A DNA stretch of 64,000 bases from Pseudorasbora parva (lineage: Eukaryota > Chordata > Actinopteri > Cypriniformes > Gobionidae): positions 14,718,144 through 14,782,143 of the forward strand of contig NC_090184.1 in the NCBI RefSeq assembly GCF_024679245.1, in the 5' to 3' direction. Each line of letters starts with the position of its first letter. The first letter of the stretch is position 1. Below are positions 33,727 to 46,267 of the stretch, piece after piece. A program made the translations under genes and the position numbers. Under the pieces are notes generated by a model. The model saw nothing but the letters and a program-made list of their open reading frames with translations. It did not search any database and was not told where the DNA came from.

Positions 33727-34245
33727 AATTCATTTTAAGTTCAACTTCATGAAATTAAACTAAATGTGTATCTTTGAGTTGAGTTGAGTTTACAGCTAAC
33801 AGTAGATGCAGAAAAAAGTAAGCTGATTTCCTAGGTATATAGCACTTGTTTGTTTCATCAGAGTTCTTCATTCTCATTTCTTATTTATGGCAATTCAGGG
33901 CATTTAGGGATTCCATATACTTTTTTTATGGCTATATAAATACATTGACAAGCTGTAGTTACACAGCCTAATCCCTTTATTCAAGTGTTCAGATGATAAA
34001 CTGTGAAAAAGAGACAAATATATACACAGCCATGTCTGCAGCGTTCATTGCATTCAGTTGCATCATTTTCACTACAGAAACATTTGACTTGGAAAGTCAC
34101 ATTAAACCCAAAATTGTCAGAGTTTGTAGATTAGCATATCAAAATTATTATCAGACCAAAGAACTGGTACTTTAGTTGAGCTGTGTTATTTGTGTTTCGA
34201 TCTAATGTAAGATAAGACATTGATGTCAAATGTTTTGCTCTCTCC
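33727..34245. other. Gene-free stretch
   Basis: No feature recognised. Confidence 0.4.
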
Positions 34246-37200
34246 CTTTCGAAAGGGAACTCGAGCTGCGTCAGCTGACGCTATGGGGAACGCCTCCAGC
34301 GTGACCGGTGTCTGAGCTACTATCAAACCACAGCAATCCTATTGACCAGCGACAGCCTATGATGTCATCAAGGTGCGACCAGGAAGTATATAAGGGCGCC
34401 TTGCAAACATGACACCAGCATTTTCGTCTTCAGGGACTGTTTTTGTCTGAATGCTTCAAATCAAAGGTAATCCAGATTCATTTATTTTCTGCCTGGGATT
34501 AAGAGCATGCACAGTCAAGCTCTTGTGGAGTCATTTGTTTGATTGTGTGTAATGTGAGCGAAGTTTTCAATCCGAGATCGCTCCATTCTCGTCTAGCGTT
34601 CTTCCTGAGGGAAGAGCGTTTTTGCCTCTGAGATTAGTGATGTGATCCCCGCTCACGCTGAGGCTGAGCGCGGATGCACGTCACATTCCCTCGGATGGGG
34701 TCGCCGATCGCCGCGAGGGGATGTTTCCCTCCGGCGATCTAGCGACTGACGAGACTAATCACGAATGCTCATAGGGATGGCTGGTGAGAAGGGAAATTAA
34801 TTTCTCAGCCATCCTGACTGTGTATGCTGAGCCGATGGCTGTTATGAGCGCGCTGCATGGAGGCTGCGGCCGTCATGTGGGCGCATTAAAGGAGAGATCG
34901 CTCGTTTAAACGGAACGATCGATTTCTCCCCGGCCATAAAACCGTCGGCTCAGTTGAGCTTTTCCATTCCTTCCTGATCTCCTGACTGAGATCGTGAGGG
35001 TATGGAAGAACCCATATTCAGTGTATTCACGGACATCAGCGGGTGTTAAATGCTGATGTTTGGAGGATGGGTGGATATGGGTATGTGTTCTAGCTCCAAC
35101 CCTGCCATCTGAGCTTCTTTCAACTATGTTTCAAGAAGTTTAGATGGCGGGGCATACACGGCAGCGGGTCAGCCTGGTGCTACTTTTACGCCGTGTCGGT
35201 GTTGCAAGTGTGCTGGGAAGACCTGCTGAGGGATCTCAATCAGGGAAAATACCCTGACCCGCGGCGCAGCTGTGCGCCATATCAGCGATAGCAGGGCCTG
35301 AGGGCCAGTGTCACAGAAGCGCGGGTGGTGGTGTCCGAGGACCCGCACACCACTGAGATCCGGGTCCCAGGCAGGCGGGAGGCGTCACGGTATACGGACC
35401 AGTGACGGGGCCTGAGTGCCAACATCGCCTCTCATGCTCCCCGCGGGGCGCAAAGAGGCGGACTCCCACATAAGAGGAATAGTATCACAACGCTGTTGGC
35501 GTGAATGAAATATCCCTCCCTTAGGTGGGTGAGTTAAGAATTACATCTCATTTACTGCTCTTCTTCATTTTCTCCCCAGGCGCTTCTTACATCCGGCCCT
35601 GAGGGGGGCCATGACGATGATCTAGACCCCGCCTGGCTGGGCTGTGAGAAGCGCACCCTCAGGCGGTTGCGCTCCTAAACATGCATACTGTGAGTAAAAC
35701 TTATGTGTGGATATCGTCGCGCAGGAGGCGAGCTGGTAAGTCCCCCTTGCGAGGGAAACATTTATTATTTATGTTGTGTGAGACTTCATGCTCCCCGCCA
35801 AGGGTTTGGGGATCACGGTATCGATGGAGGACACCATAGGGCCCTGTAGTTCCCCTGTCCGGTGGCTAGAACGATTTTTTAGAGGCCGTTATGTGGTATG
35901 TCTAGAGCTAGCTTTGCTAGGAGAGAATAGCCGCCATTGTATGTACAGCTGTGCGAACAGTTTTTTTGCCTTCTCTCTGTGTGATGAAGCAGTATTGAGG
36001 CAACCGCTCATTCTTGTAGGAATGGGCTGTTGTTTTAGGCGAGTGTGCTCTCCTAGTCAAACAGGAAGCTCTTAGCCACCCCAGGGTAAAGCGGTCAAAC
36101 GTTGCCCCTCGTGGAATTTCATAGACGGGAGGGTGAGTTTAGGCTTACGCACGAACTACAGATTTATGTCTAGCCTCGCAGGGCTTGGACGGAGTATTAT
36201 TGAGGTTTTTTCGCTCCCCCAAGCCGCGTATAATACTCTTATGTAGGCTGGCCCTCTCCGGGCCACTGCATCGGTTGGCCTAGGCTTTTGCGGGATGGGG
36301 GGCATTTCTTTCCAAAGATGGAAAGTAATTATCGCCCGAGGCCCTCGGTTTGAATATTGCAGGGCATTTTCTTTCGCATCCCTAGTCAGCCTCCTCTTAC
36401 ATTAGAGTCGTCCGGCCAAGGCCCGCCCCCTTCTCTGCGTTTTGGGGTTTTTAGTAATGCAGGTTGGTGTGAAGCAGAATGAACGGCGACTTAGCCAGTG
36501 GTCGTGGGGCGGGGTTTGGCGTCCCACGCTTGTACGCAGGTGGGCTAGTTTTGCGAAAACCCCGCTTTCCAGAGCTTGTTGTGGCTGCCACCTTCTGGCG
36601 GCCCCTGGCCCCATCCTGGAGGATGTTGGGCCGGTGGGTAGCATATTTGTGAATATTTTTTGCCCTCTGCTCTGTGTCTTCTGCTCCACCTTTTAGGGCT
36701 CGGGTTGAGCTGCACTCGCAACCTGCGTGCTTCGTAATGGTTCGGTCGGATGCTCCCCTGGAAGCCGAAGCATTGCCATGGCTGACGCCCTAGCGTGAAC
36801 GGTAGGCCGCTGCATGAAGGAAGAGCGGCCGCCCTGACGCAGGTGACGTAAGTTGTACTCCCCTCGCTTTGAGGGTCTAGGTACTTTCTGCTGAGTACAC
36901 TGCTTTTGGCAATGTGTTTAGGCTATGTCTGTAGGCACTGCCGGATGGGACTGCGTCATCGCATGGAGGACCCCGTGAGCCTCCGGGATGAAGCCAGCCC
37001 CGGGAGGGGCATGGGCTACCAGCTGGCTGTGAGCAGCCAGCTTGGGCAGTCCTGGCAGTGGACTCTGAGCAGGAGGCCTCAGCAGGCCTCCTTGCGGGTG
37101 AGTCGCGACATCGGGCCAATGTGCGCCTGGGAGGAATATCCCCGACGATGTCGGCTTCAGCAGTACCTCGTCGACAAGCAGGACCATCATGGCCTCCCTG

Positions 37201-37437
37201 GGGTGATTCCCCAGGTGGTAACTGGATGTCTAGGTCTTCGTCAGCCAAGCAGACAGCCACTGTCAGCCCGACTTGGAGCGGCCAGCATTCATCCGACCTG
37301 CCAGCGAGCATTCGTCGCTGGCATGGCTACAAGCCCAGTTAGTAGGCCTCCCTAGGCCTCCCTGAGGGCCTGCTGGCCCAGCGTCTCGTTCCCTGTTCTC
37401 AGGGAACTAAGGTTACATTCGTAACCGGGGACGTTTA
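34246..37437 (+). mobile_element. DIRS-like element lacking its genes
   Basis: The left end (CCCTTTCGAAAGGGAACTCG, then CTATGGGGAACGCCTCC and AGCGTGACCGGTGTCTGAG) is matched by fragments at 50739 and 63753. A promoter-like TATATAAGGG follows at about 34388. The right end (GTCTCGTTCCCTGTTCTCAG, GGTTACATTCGTAACC) has the paired-hairpin design of the DIRS 3' terminus at 52759. The 3-kb interior is GC-richer than its surroundings and shows no gag, reverse transcriptase or recombinase motif on either strand; overlapping frames near 36880-37355 look like chance. It is best read as a non-autonomous or decayed DIRS relative. Confidence 0.55.
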
Positions 37438-38054
37438 TTTTATACTGTAAAAATAGTTCACTATATATATAATAAATACACAGTGATATTTTGGAGGTGC
37501 GGGATTAACATTTCTTGAGAGATGTTGAGATCACTCACCAATGTCCTGATTTGATCAGTAAGATCAAACAACAGTGGCCTCAGAAACCATCAACTCTAAA
37601 CACACTCAAAGAGTTTTATTTATCTGCTACATTTCTCTCTCCCTTTGTCTCTCTTTCTCTCTGCGTCTTATTTGTGCACATCCCATTTTTCTCCCCCAGT
37701 GTGAGGTAATTAGGACTCATTGTGTTTTAATAGCCACTTCCTTAGCCACAAACCACAATAGTTCCCCAAGGGATGTGTGAAAGATTAGAAAAAGGTAGAA
37801 TTCAGCAGGATTTCCTGTCTGTTCACAAATCATGTCACAGTGTGCTAGCTGACACTTTAAGCATCCTTGATTAAATCTTAATTCGAGTCGTTGGGCAAAA
37901 TTTGATAAAGACGGGATAGACAGAGCACCGATGGAGTTCTGCAATGTATCATAATGAAGTATGAGGCAAGAAAAGAAAAAAAAGAAACGTGGGATCTCTT
38001 TATTGGCCTAATTGTTTCCCATTAGTAGCAGTGAGATTTTGTTCTGACCATCAC
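37438..38054. other. Gene-free stretch
   Basis: No gene. CT-rich near 37625-37695. Confidence 0.4.
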
Positions 38055-38091
38055 CACCCCCCCCAACCCCCCCCCCCCCCCCCCCCCCCAA
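38055..38091. repeat. C-rich tract
   Basis: Nearly pure C with one AA break. Candidate for strand-specific secondary structure and for sequencing or assembly error in length. Confidence 0.9.
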
Positions 38092-38229
38092 AAAAAGACC
38101 TCTCCTTTAGAGTTTCAGGATATATCCTAACAATAACACACACTGCACTCAGATTTGACAAAATACCTTAGGAAAAAAGGTTGGGAATAACTCAAATTCT
38201 TCCAATAGCCCACTGAAATATCAGTAGGG

Positions 38230-39000
38230 TGTGTTAGGGTTAGCGTTAGGTTAGGAGCTCCTGGAGCCGAAGGAGTGGAGAGAAAGAGAGCGCAACGGAA
38301 GGCTCACAAGTCCATGGCACAGGCAGGGCAACAACTGACCAAGGTGGATAGGGACAAGGGAACTTGTACAAGGCAGAGGGTCTCTCGGTAGAGCCAAGGG
38401 TGGGAGGGAGCTGACAGGTTGACGGGCCAAATTGCAGTGAAGGGATCCACTGGCAGCGACCAGTGGCAGGGATCCACTTGCTTGGGTGTAGCTGCATGGT
38501 GACCAAAAAGCCTGAGGCTTTTCCATATTGCAATGGAGGTGGGAAAGGGAGGTTGGAAGGGACCAGATGTGATTGAAGATACAGATACAGGGTGAGGCAG
38601 GGTAGGAAACAATACCTCGATGTTCCAATCGATCAGCCAGTCCTCAGTGTTGACATATTTCCACCAAGAATCCTACAGGCACGGATGTTGCTGGCTCACA
38701 CCCCTGATCGGACTCACAATTGAGCTTTGGTTCCGGGGTGATCATCGGTGCTGTAGTCCTTACAGGCTCCTTTGTTGCAGCGGGCGGAAACTTTCTGACT
38801 GAAAGTGGATCTGGCATCATCTCTGTGATGCAGTGTGATAGTAGGATGAGCTCTGGGCTAGATGACGTGGACGCCAGTGCTGTCTGGGAGTAGAGATTCT
38901 CCAGACAGAGTAGTATGGCCTCCCTCCATGTATCTTTCGACATGACTGGAAGGTCTCTAAGTTGGTAATAGGTCGCCCTAATCCAAAATACCCTTTTCAT
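38230..39000 (-). pseudogene. Gag-like ORF relic of an LTR retroelement
   Basis: The minus-strand frame 39000-38644 begins MKRVFWIRATYYQLRDLP with SKDTWREAILLCLEN, then a Ser/Pro-rich part with PMITPEPKLNCESDQ and VPVGFLVEI. This resembles, from memory, the gag-like proteins of repeated cyprinid LTR elements. It stops at 38644; a Pro/Leu/Ser-rich frame continues to about 38250. Together with the LTR at 39129-39343 it forms a 3'-truncated element similar in layout to 18795-21611 (LTR, about 130-bp leader, gag-like ORF with a low-complexity tail). Confidence 0.45.
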
Positions 39001-39128
39001 AATTTTTTTTGGCCATCAAAAGCAAAGTCTGTAAAAATGGATGGAATACTTAAAAAAATAAAATCCTTCCCTGGATAAAAGCAGCAGATTTACAGTAGAG
39101 CAGTGTTTCTTACTTTAAGGTCTGGTAT

Positions 39129-39343
39129 TGTCATGTTAAGTTAGATGATGATGAACAGAAATGCCAAAAGGATGAAAATAAAACAAGGTTTATTAAATAA
39201 TTCAACACAGTAATCCAAGGAACACACACACTCTACAACAAAATACCAGACAATGAGGAACTGAAAACAGAAAGCATTTATACACAAGATAACAAACTAA
39301 ATATCAAGCAGGTGTGGTCGTCAAATGGGTGTCCATAGTAACA
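39129..39343 (-). repeat. Probable 5' LTR of the gag-like relic
   Basis: In reverse: TGTTACTATGG ... ATGACA (TG...CA), with TATAAATGC and AATAAACC in promoter and polyadenylation positions. It lies directly upstream (minus strand) of the gag-like relic. No partner LTR was found. Confidence 0.5.
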
Positions 39344-40202
39344 GATTAATGACGGGAAACTAAGATGAAAGAAAGTAAATTTTCACTAATACTTATATCA
39401 TATTTATAAGTATAACTATAAAGTACTTTATACTTATAACATATTATTCATAGACTATTGCTTGTTAAAGATTATTTGATCAAAATATGTAAAATTGCAG
39501 TGAGTATTTATTTAATGTGTATTCTATAAACATTAGCCCATCTGTTTTGAAACTTCAATCTTCCACATGACTTATGTCTCTTAATTTGTTTATATACAAA
39601 AAATCTAATCTGTCACTTACAGAAAACTGTATTTATTTCAAAACAGTGACAAGATGGCAACCTTATTATACATTTCATATTTATATTTATATAATTATAA
39701 TTATATGTTTATTTCTTCATAAATTGTTAAATAATTATTTAGGATAGTGTTACAAAGTTATTATAGGATGGTAAAACCCTGTAAAAACAGTAAAGCAAAT
39801 AAACATAATATTAATTTATATAATTTAACACCATAATGTGTTATTGAAACTCATATTTATAATGTTTTTTTTTTTACTTTTTCTTTTGCTGTTCATTACT
39901 TTAATAACTGTATATTGTACTTCAATCACTGTAGTCACCTTTATTTATAAAGTTTCATACAATAGAGATTAATAGGACAATGATTTAGTGATGCGAACAG
40001 TTTTCAGCTGTACAGCAGCTTTAAAAGAAAACAGTCATTGTTCAGCTGTTGTCAGTTCACTGTTGTAAAAGGTCATTCATTTATAAATGAATTGATTTTA
40101 TCAATAAAGCAGTTCTACAGAAAATCTGTGAAATTGTAATCTAGTGCAGTTCAGATCTCATCCAATTGTGTCAGTGCAGTCAAATCAATAAGATTGTTGA
40201 AT
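39344..40202. other. Gene-free stretch
   Basis: AT-rich. Part near 39935-40010 resembles dispersed CTTTATTTATA repeats. Confidence 0.35.
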
Positions 40203-40206
40203 ATTA

Positions 40207-40307
40207 AAGGGATCATATAACCTTAAGGCAAACATAGTCATACTAAAAGTAAAAAATAAATAAATTTAAAAACAAAAAGGTTGATTTTGATTTCAGGGGG
40301 CCTTTAA
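40207..40307. mobile_element. Short TTAA element related to 51824-52594
   Basis: Runs from TTAAAGGGATCA to GGGGGCCTTTAAG. The right part (CATAGTCATACTAAAAG, TTGATTTTGATTTCAG) matches the right part of the element at 51824-52594, so it is a short internally deleted relative. Confidence 0.6.
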
Positions 40308-40436
40308 GATAATATCACTATAGGTAGGGTTATTAAATAAATTTCACTCAATATTGACTGGTTGTAACAAATTTTAAGTTTTTTAAATGTTATTTATAAG
40401 AGTCATCATCACGTTTTTAAGGGGGTCCTAATGCAC

Positions 40437-40588
<152 letters not shown>

Positions 40589-40779
40589 TTGAGCATATAA
40601 ATGAAACGATATACAGTTAGTTGTCCAGTATTGTTTCAAATATAATTTATGTGTTTATGCAAAAAAGTATTGTTTTTAGTTATATTTCTCCAAGAAGTTT
40701 GAGAAATGAAAACCATGTTAATCATTTAATACAATCGTGTACAGACATGTTTTTCCATTGTACTTCTTTAATGCATGTA

Positions 40780-40976
40780 GTTACAGCTGTAGTTCATTTC
40801 TGTAATTACATCTATAATTACACTGTTGACCCTTTCCTTACCCCTTATCCCACCACTAAACCTGTCCCAAACCGCACGGTAGTGTTTTGCAGTACAGCAT
40901 GAACACAATAAGTGCATTGTACCCAACATTTTTTATGTAAGTGCACAGAAGTTAAAGACGCCTAATGTAAAGTGTG
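40780..40976. mobile_element. MITE fragment related to 6621-8134
   Basis: GTAATTACATCTATAATTAC, then CCCTTATCCCACCACTAAAC and right end CGCCTAATGTAAAGTGTGA follow the order seen at the right of the 6621-8134 element. Confidence 0.55.
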
Positions 40977-43129
40977 ACTAAAAACTCAGCTTCCTTTTAC
41001 TGCACATACAAAGAGCTTTAACACATTTCACACCTCCTCAGTTTAAAGCTTGTAAACAGCTGCTCTTCATCAACTAAAATATAGAGATTGCATTTGATTG
41101 CTGCGCCAGCTTAGTTCAGGGGGGAAAAAAGCTGGAAGTCAGTGCATGCTTGCTGTTGAGTGTAATGTTGACCATAATGACAGGAGATCTCTGGGTGAAG
41201 CATTCAGGCTGTCCACTTTTTTTGAGCAGCATCTAACATTACATCAAAACCAGTCTCCTCTAGTACACAGGTGTTGGGCTGCTCTAATCCAGACATGTTA
41301 AACTCTTCAGTACATAAGAAAACACAGACCCACATTCTTACACAGACTCGTTTAGAGCTGTGCAAAAGCACATGGAAAAGGAAAAAGGGGGAATTTTCTT
41401 TGCCTATCTCAATTCATGTATACCACTACGAAATCCCACCCCTCAGATTACGTAAGGGATTTTAGAGTATAATTGAGAGGCATTATCTTAGAGGGAAATG
41501 TCTTGCTATGCGGGACTTCAACTGTGTCCTCTCAGCTTTGGGTTCCCAGGGGCCCCTTGCTTCCCCCTTGCTAATGGATATAATCAAGGGGACAATTAGA
41601 CGTTCAGTCCTGGCGCGGAAAATAACAGTTAGGGTATTTGTGGTATCTAAGTAATGCCCTGAAACAGGGCTGCTTTTGTCATCTGCGATTTTATAATAAT
41701 AACATTATCAAACCAGTGTTTATCAGTACAATGTTCAGTTAGCAAGCCAGTGATTAGGATGTTCTGTAGAGGACTTCTATCCAGTAACAAGAAACAATGG
41801 AAAACTTTCATTGCGGGTCTCGTCTAGTCAAGCTTAAGGATACAAATATGCATACGAGGAACATTTCTGTCTAATTGGAGGATTTTTTTAACATTGAAAA
41901 TATATGTTTTTGTCTTTTTAAGAGTGAGACATTTGAAATTGAAGTTTCTTTATTTTGAGCTTCACCCTCACTGTGCCCATATTGTGCCCAGTTATTTACA
42001 GATTTTTAAGAGAAAGTTTGTATTGAGCTTGTCCCCCTCCTAGACATAACAAAATCTCACATTAGTAATGGAAATTGAAATGGAAATGTAATTAAATAGA
42101 TTTTTACTTTTTTATATATTATGATCTGAGAGTAGCTTTGTTGTTAAAGCTATTCTGAGATGTTAGCAAGTCATTACCATCAAGCATCATGACCATTGCG
42201 CAACACACCAAAACTGGAACCATTCTGTATCATGACATACCATACCAAAGACATTTAGTTTTTTTACCTCCTACTTTAATAAATTAAAATGGAACTCTAA
42301 CCCTGAATGCACAACGGCTTTAACAAGGCCCAGCACACAGCTCCTGTATAGTTTGTCAAAGCCTGGAGCCGAGCCTCATACCTCATTAATCCTTTTCAAG
42401 GACAGACTTTTAACCGCATGATGAATTGCGGCAGTAATTTGGAGTAGTCTTCTCTTCATAAACCATGTGATTGTGGCTGCTCATTAATAAAGCGTCCCCT
42501 TAAAAAGACCAAAGCAGCCAAATCATTGACATGTGTGCCCTTGTCAGTTTACTTTACTAAAGATCATATACACGTTGGAATCTCTTTATTATATAATACT
42601 GATTTTCCCTCAGTACATCGATAGAAATGTCAAAACATCACATTTAGCAATGGAAAACTGTGAATTCATAAAGGCTCTGAACATGCTCATTCTCCTTACT
42701 GGGATTGGAAAAAAGAAGAGCAGTTTATAATCCATTTAGCTGGTGGTGCTGAAAAATCAAGCAACTGCAGATAAAACTGCAATAACATCATTTAAAAAGG
42801 ATATAATCAGCCGGAATATCCGCATATCTGTAAACAACAGAGAACCATGTGGAAATTATAGTTTTATGTGACAATATTCTTCTGCTGTTAAATGTCACAG
42901 CAATGCCACTAGGACATGGGAACGAAATGTTTGGTGTGGCATGGAGTGCTCTGAGAGACAACATACAGTGTGAGAAATGGATAAAATATAGAAAAAAAAC
43001 ATATGTTGTTATTTCTCTTAATAGTATGGTTAATATGTTCATTTTAGCAAAAAACTTTTTTCCTAAATAATTCAGAGTTCTTATAAATTCGATTTTGCAG
43101 ATTACTACAAATTACTGCAGCAGCTGTGG
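40977..43129. other. Long repeat-poor stretch without a gene
   Basis: No coding region is convincing. It is one of the few parts free of obvious repeats; 42280-42530 is relatively GC-balanced and could be conserved non-coding sequence, which only cross-species alignment can show. Confidence 0.35.
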
Positions 43130-43740
43130 GATATTGGCAGCTTGATAAAGGCCTTCTGAAGAGAAGTGGCACATTTGTGTAAGAAAAATATCCATATTTA
43201 AAACTTTATAGACTAAAATAACTAGCTTCTGGTGGTCAGCGGTACACAATTCGACTTTAAAGACCTAAAAGAGTGACACCTTATAGCAATGTACAATAGC
43301 AGCACAAGCTTTGAAGCCTCTCGCAGATAGTGCTAGTCAACAAACGACATAATAGGAATGTTGTCCCATTCTTGTATAATACAGGGTTCTGGTTGCTCAA
43401 ATGTCTTAGGTCTTCTGTCGCATCTTCCTCTTTATGATGCCCCGATGTTTTCTAAGGGTGAAAGATCTGGACTGCAGACTGGCCATTTCAGTACTCGGAT
43501 CTAAACAGCTATGATGTTGTAATTGATGCAGTATGTGGTCTGGCATTGTCATGTTGGAAAATCCAAGCTCTTCCTTGAAAGAGACGATGTTGGATGGGAG
43601 CATATGTTGTTCTAGAACTTGGATATACCTTTCAGCATTGATGGTGCCTTTCTAGATGTGTAAGCTGCCCATGCCACATGCACTCATGCAACACCATACC
43701 ATCAAAGATGCAGGCTTCTGAATGGAGCGCTGATAACAAC
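43130..43740 (-). pseudogene. Tc1/mariner-like transposase relic
   Basis: The minus strand reads, in broken frames, IFQHDNARPHT (second catalytic Asp block; DNA near 43555-43535) and a degraded SPLENI-like block near 43460-43440, followed by TRMGQHS-like sequence near 43365. Same family as 22393-23309. No terminal repeats were found, and stops and frame changes show it is dead. Confidence 0.75.
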
Positions 43741-43741
43741 T

Positions 43742-43801
43742 TGGGTTACTCGGGGATGAGTGAATCATGGGCTAATTTTCATTTTTGGGTGAACTATTCT
43801 T
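43742..43801 (-). mobile_element. TTAA MITE terminus
   Basis: Reverse reads AGAATAGTTCACCCAAAAAT after TTAA (43802-43805), the terminus of the AGGGATAGTTCACCC cyprinid family. Only about 60 bp remain, and the Tc1 relic follows. Confidence 0.65.
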
Positions 43802-43805
43802 TTAA

Positions 43806-44659
43806 TCAATGCACTTAAATTGTACAGCTTTTTATCACTCATAGCCTCAATGAATTGGTCAAGTAAATGATTTTGGTTCCTGTAGCTTGGCAAGTAAAAC
43901 TGGGTTGTAGTGCTGATGGAGCACAGTTTTGGCTGGATGGGCAGGTATGTTTAGTGGGGAAGATTTGTGGTTGGACCACTAAATCACAAAGGTTTTGTGT
44001 GAGATCAGTTGACTGTGAGATCATGAAAGACTGTCTGCACCCTGTCTGTGTTCCATCCTGATTTTCTTTTACATAAATAACAGAACAGATACAGAAAACA
44101 GAAAACATTTTCAGTTCCAGTTACAAGGCCTGTGTGTGTGTCACCATTCACAGACAGTGCGTTCTCTTCTGTCTTGTCACATTTAAATGCTTTAAAAGCA
44201 TTTGCCTGAATAAGAGCGTGATCATATAATGTAATGCTAGGCAACGGATGAGAGAAAAAACAGATCATGCATTATTTGTGTTTTTAAAAATGTGCCTTAA
44301 CATGCTAATTTTGACTGCACTAATTTTCATATACATTTTATATGAAAAATAATGGAAGTCTATGTTATATCTGTCAGGCCTATCAACAAGCTAGTGTGAA
44401 GAAGAACCACATTGCACCAATATCCACCTCACATATTCAGCATAACTAAGGACCTTCCCCAGACAACTTAGTCTAAGTCGAGGTGCTGAGTCCGGTGTAG
44501 TAAAAAGTGTCCAGGCAGTGTTCTGGGTAATGGGATCAAGTGAGCCAGATCTAAAACTTGGGTATGATACTCAAGGGAGCAATACTCTTGCGTGAGGCAG
44601 AGGAGTCTGAGCGGTGACATTGAACAATACATATAGAATAAACTAAATGAAAAAAATGT
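43806..44659. other. Gene-free stretch
   Basis: No gene or clear repeat. Confidence 0.4.
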
Positions 44660-44842
44660 CACTTTATTTTAAGGTAATGTAGTTACTTTGTACTAACTCA
44701 AATAAGTACTGAGTAATATTATTTAACTACACATACTTATAAGGTTAGGATTTGGTTTAGGGTTAGTTACTTGTATGTATGCATATTTTACTGTTATTAC
44801 TATAGTAAGTACATGTAGTAACATGTAACTAAAATAAAGGTT
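44660..44842. mobile_element. MITE with CACTTTATTTTAAGG end
   Basis: Left CACTTTATTTTAAGGTAATG and right ACATGTAACTAAAATAAAG are imperfect inverted ends; TTAGGATTTGGTTTAGGG lies between. Common cyprinid type. Confidence 0.6.
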
Positions 44843-45984
44843 TATTTATTTATTTTTATTTTTAAAATTGCATACCCCTGACACGGTTTCACCAGAATAC
44901 ACTCTGACTTTTCAAACAAAATCCTAAACCAACTTTATGCATCCCTTTCGTACAATGTCTTTATCCAAAAACAACATTTATCAAAGGTTTTTACTTTCAA
45001 GTTACTTTCAAGTGAAATAATCAGAAATTTTGAATAAAAAGACCTGAGGTTTGAATAAAAATTGGCTTTATATGAAAATTTCTAAAGCCAAGGCAAGGCC
45101 ACACACAACTGTACCAGTGTCTTCAAACATTTGGATAACCTGTCTGAGATGTTTGCACAAATCCACTCAAGGATACATGTCAAGTGTGGACTGATAAGAG
45201 ATTTTATTGGCTTTCTTCTCACAATATATAAATAATATTGATTTTCTCGTACAGTGTCAAATACAATAGGTTGTGACTCCTAACTGCAGGCAAGTGTAGT
45301 GTCATTAAACTTTTGCTGACAGTAATAATGATAACTTTTGCTATGTTATTTTTTATTTTATTTTTTTTTCCCGTCTTGCTCTGACTATCCACTAATTATT
45401 TCCAGACTGTTGGACATGCATAATTGGAAGAGATATCATAACAATTCATTTGGGCCACGGTTTCCTCTGGGTCATCTGCATCTGCGTTCACCACTTAAAT
45501 CTGTCCATTTGGAGTCAAAAACACACAGCTGGCCATTTGAGGAGGCCGTCCCTGTGAATCTGTCTATTATTGATGAGGTTCTCAAACATCTGAATTGACA
45601 GCCTATGGCCCAGCAGACCAGAGGGAAGCTTCAGTGCGCATCCCCTGAGAGTTTTCTGAAGCTGAAAGACAAAAGCCTCTGCTGATGCTTTCCATCTGGC
45701 TAAGATTAAAACTGGACTCCTAAAATGAGGCAAAGTCCCTGCTTTGTGTTTTTTTATAATAATTTTTTGTTTCATTTGATGTTTACAAGGTTTCTGGGTT
45801 GAATACAAATAAATCACCTTATATATTTCATTATCAAGTAGTTATTTGGTTTTTTTTGAGGGGTCACTTATATTGTTAGTATGATTTACATAATACAATA
45901 TCATAATTTAGAAATAAAAAGGTTTTTTTTTTTTATTTATTCTGATGTTAGCCCCTTGGCTTAAGCGGCCTGTTTGAAGGGGCG
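44843..45984. other. Gene-free stretch
   Basis: No gene. The 86-codon frame at 45338-45598 has no motif or splice context. Confidence 0.4.
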
Positions 45985-46115
45985 TGATTGCTGTGAGATT
46001 TCAGTGTAAACACCCACTGCTGTGATTGGCTGCTGTGAGACTTCAGTGTAGACACCCACTGCTGTGATTGGCTGCTGTGAGACTTCAGTGTAAATGTCCA
46101 CTGCTGTGACTAGCT
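45985..46115. repeat. ~44-bp tandem repeat, three copies
   Basis: Units of CTGCTGTGATTGGCTGCTGT plus GAGACTTCAGTGTA and a variable end; the third copy is the most diverged. Confidence 0.88.
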
Positions 46116-46267
46116 GACATCTTAGCATGTTACATGTGAAACCCTTACTTACCATACTTACTTTACTATTATAGCTGTCGAGATTAGCGAAAGTGAGAAG
46201 TGTTGATTATAGCATTATATTTTAGATCTTTTCCCAACACATGAAAGGTTGCAGTGACGAGCATTGA

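Noticed and set aside
36877..37355. Overlapping 90-149 codon frames on both strands
   Set aside because: GC-rich interior of the DIRS-like element; frames overlap antiparallel with no motif.
38246..38628. Cysteine- and leucine-rich minus-strand frames as a secreted protein gene
   Set aside because: Overlapping frames of the low-complexity tail of a gag-like relic; no consistent start or signal peptide.
45338..45598. 86-codon frame beginning with a hydrophobic run
   Set aside because: No splice sites fit, no motif, and the N-terminus comes from a T-rich tract.
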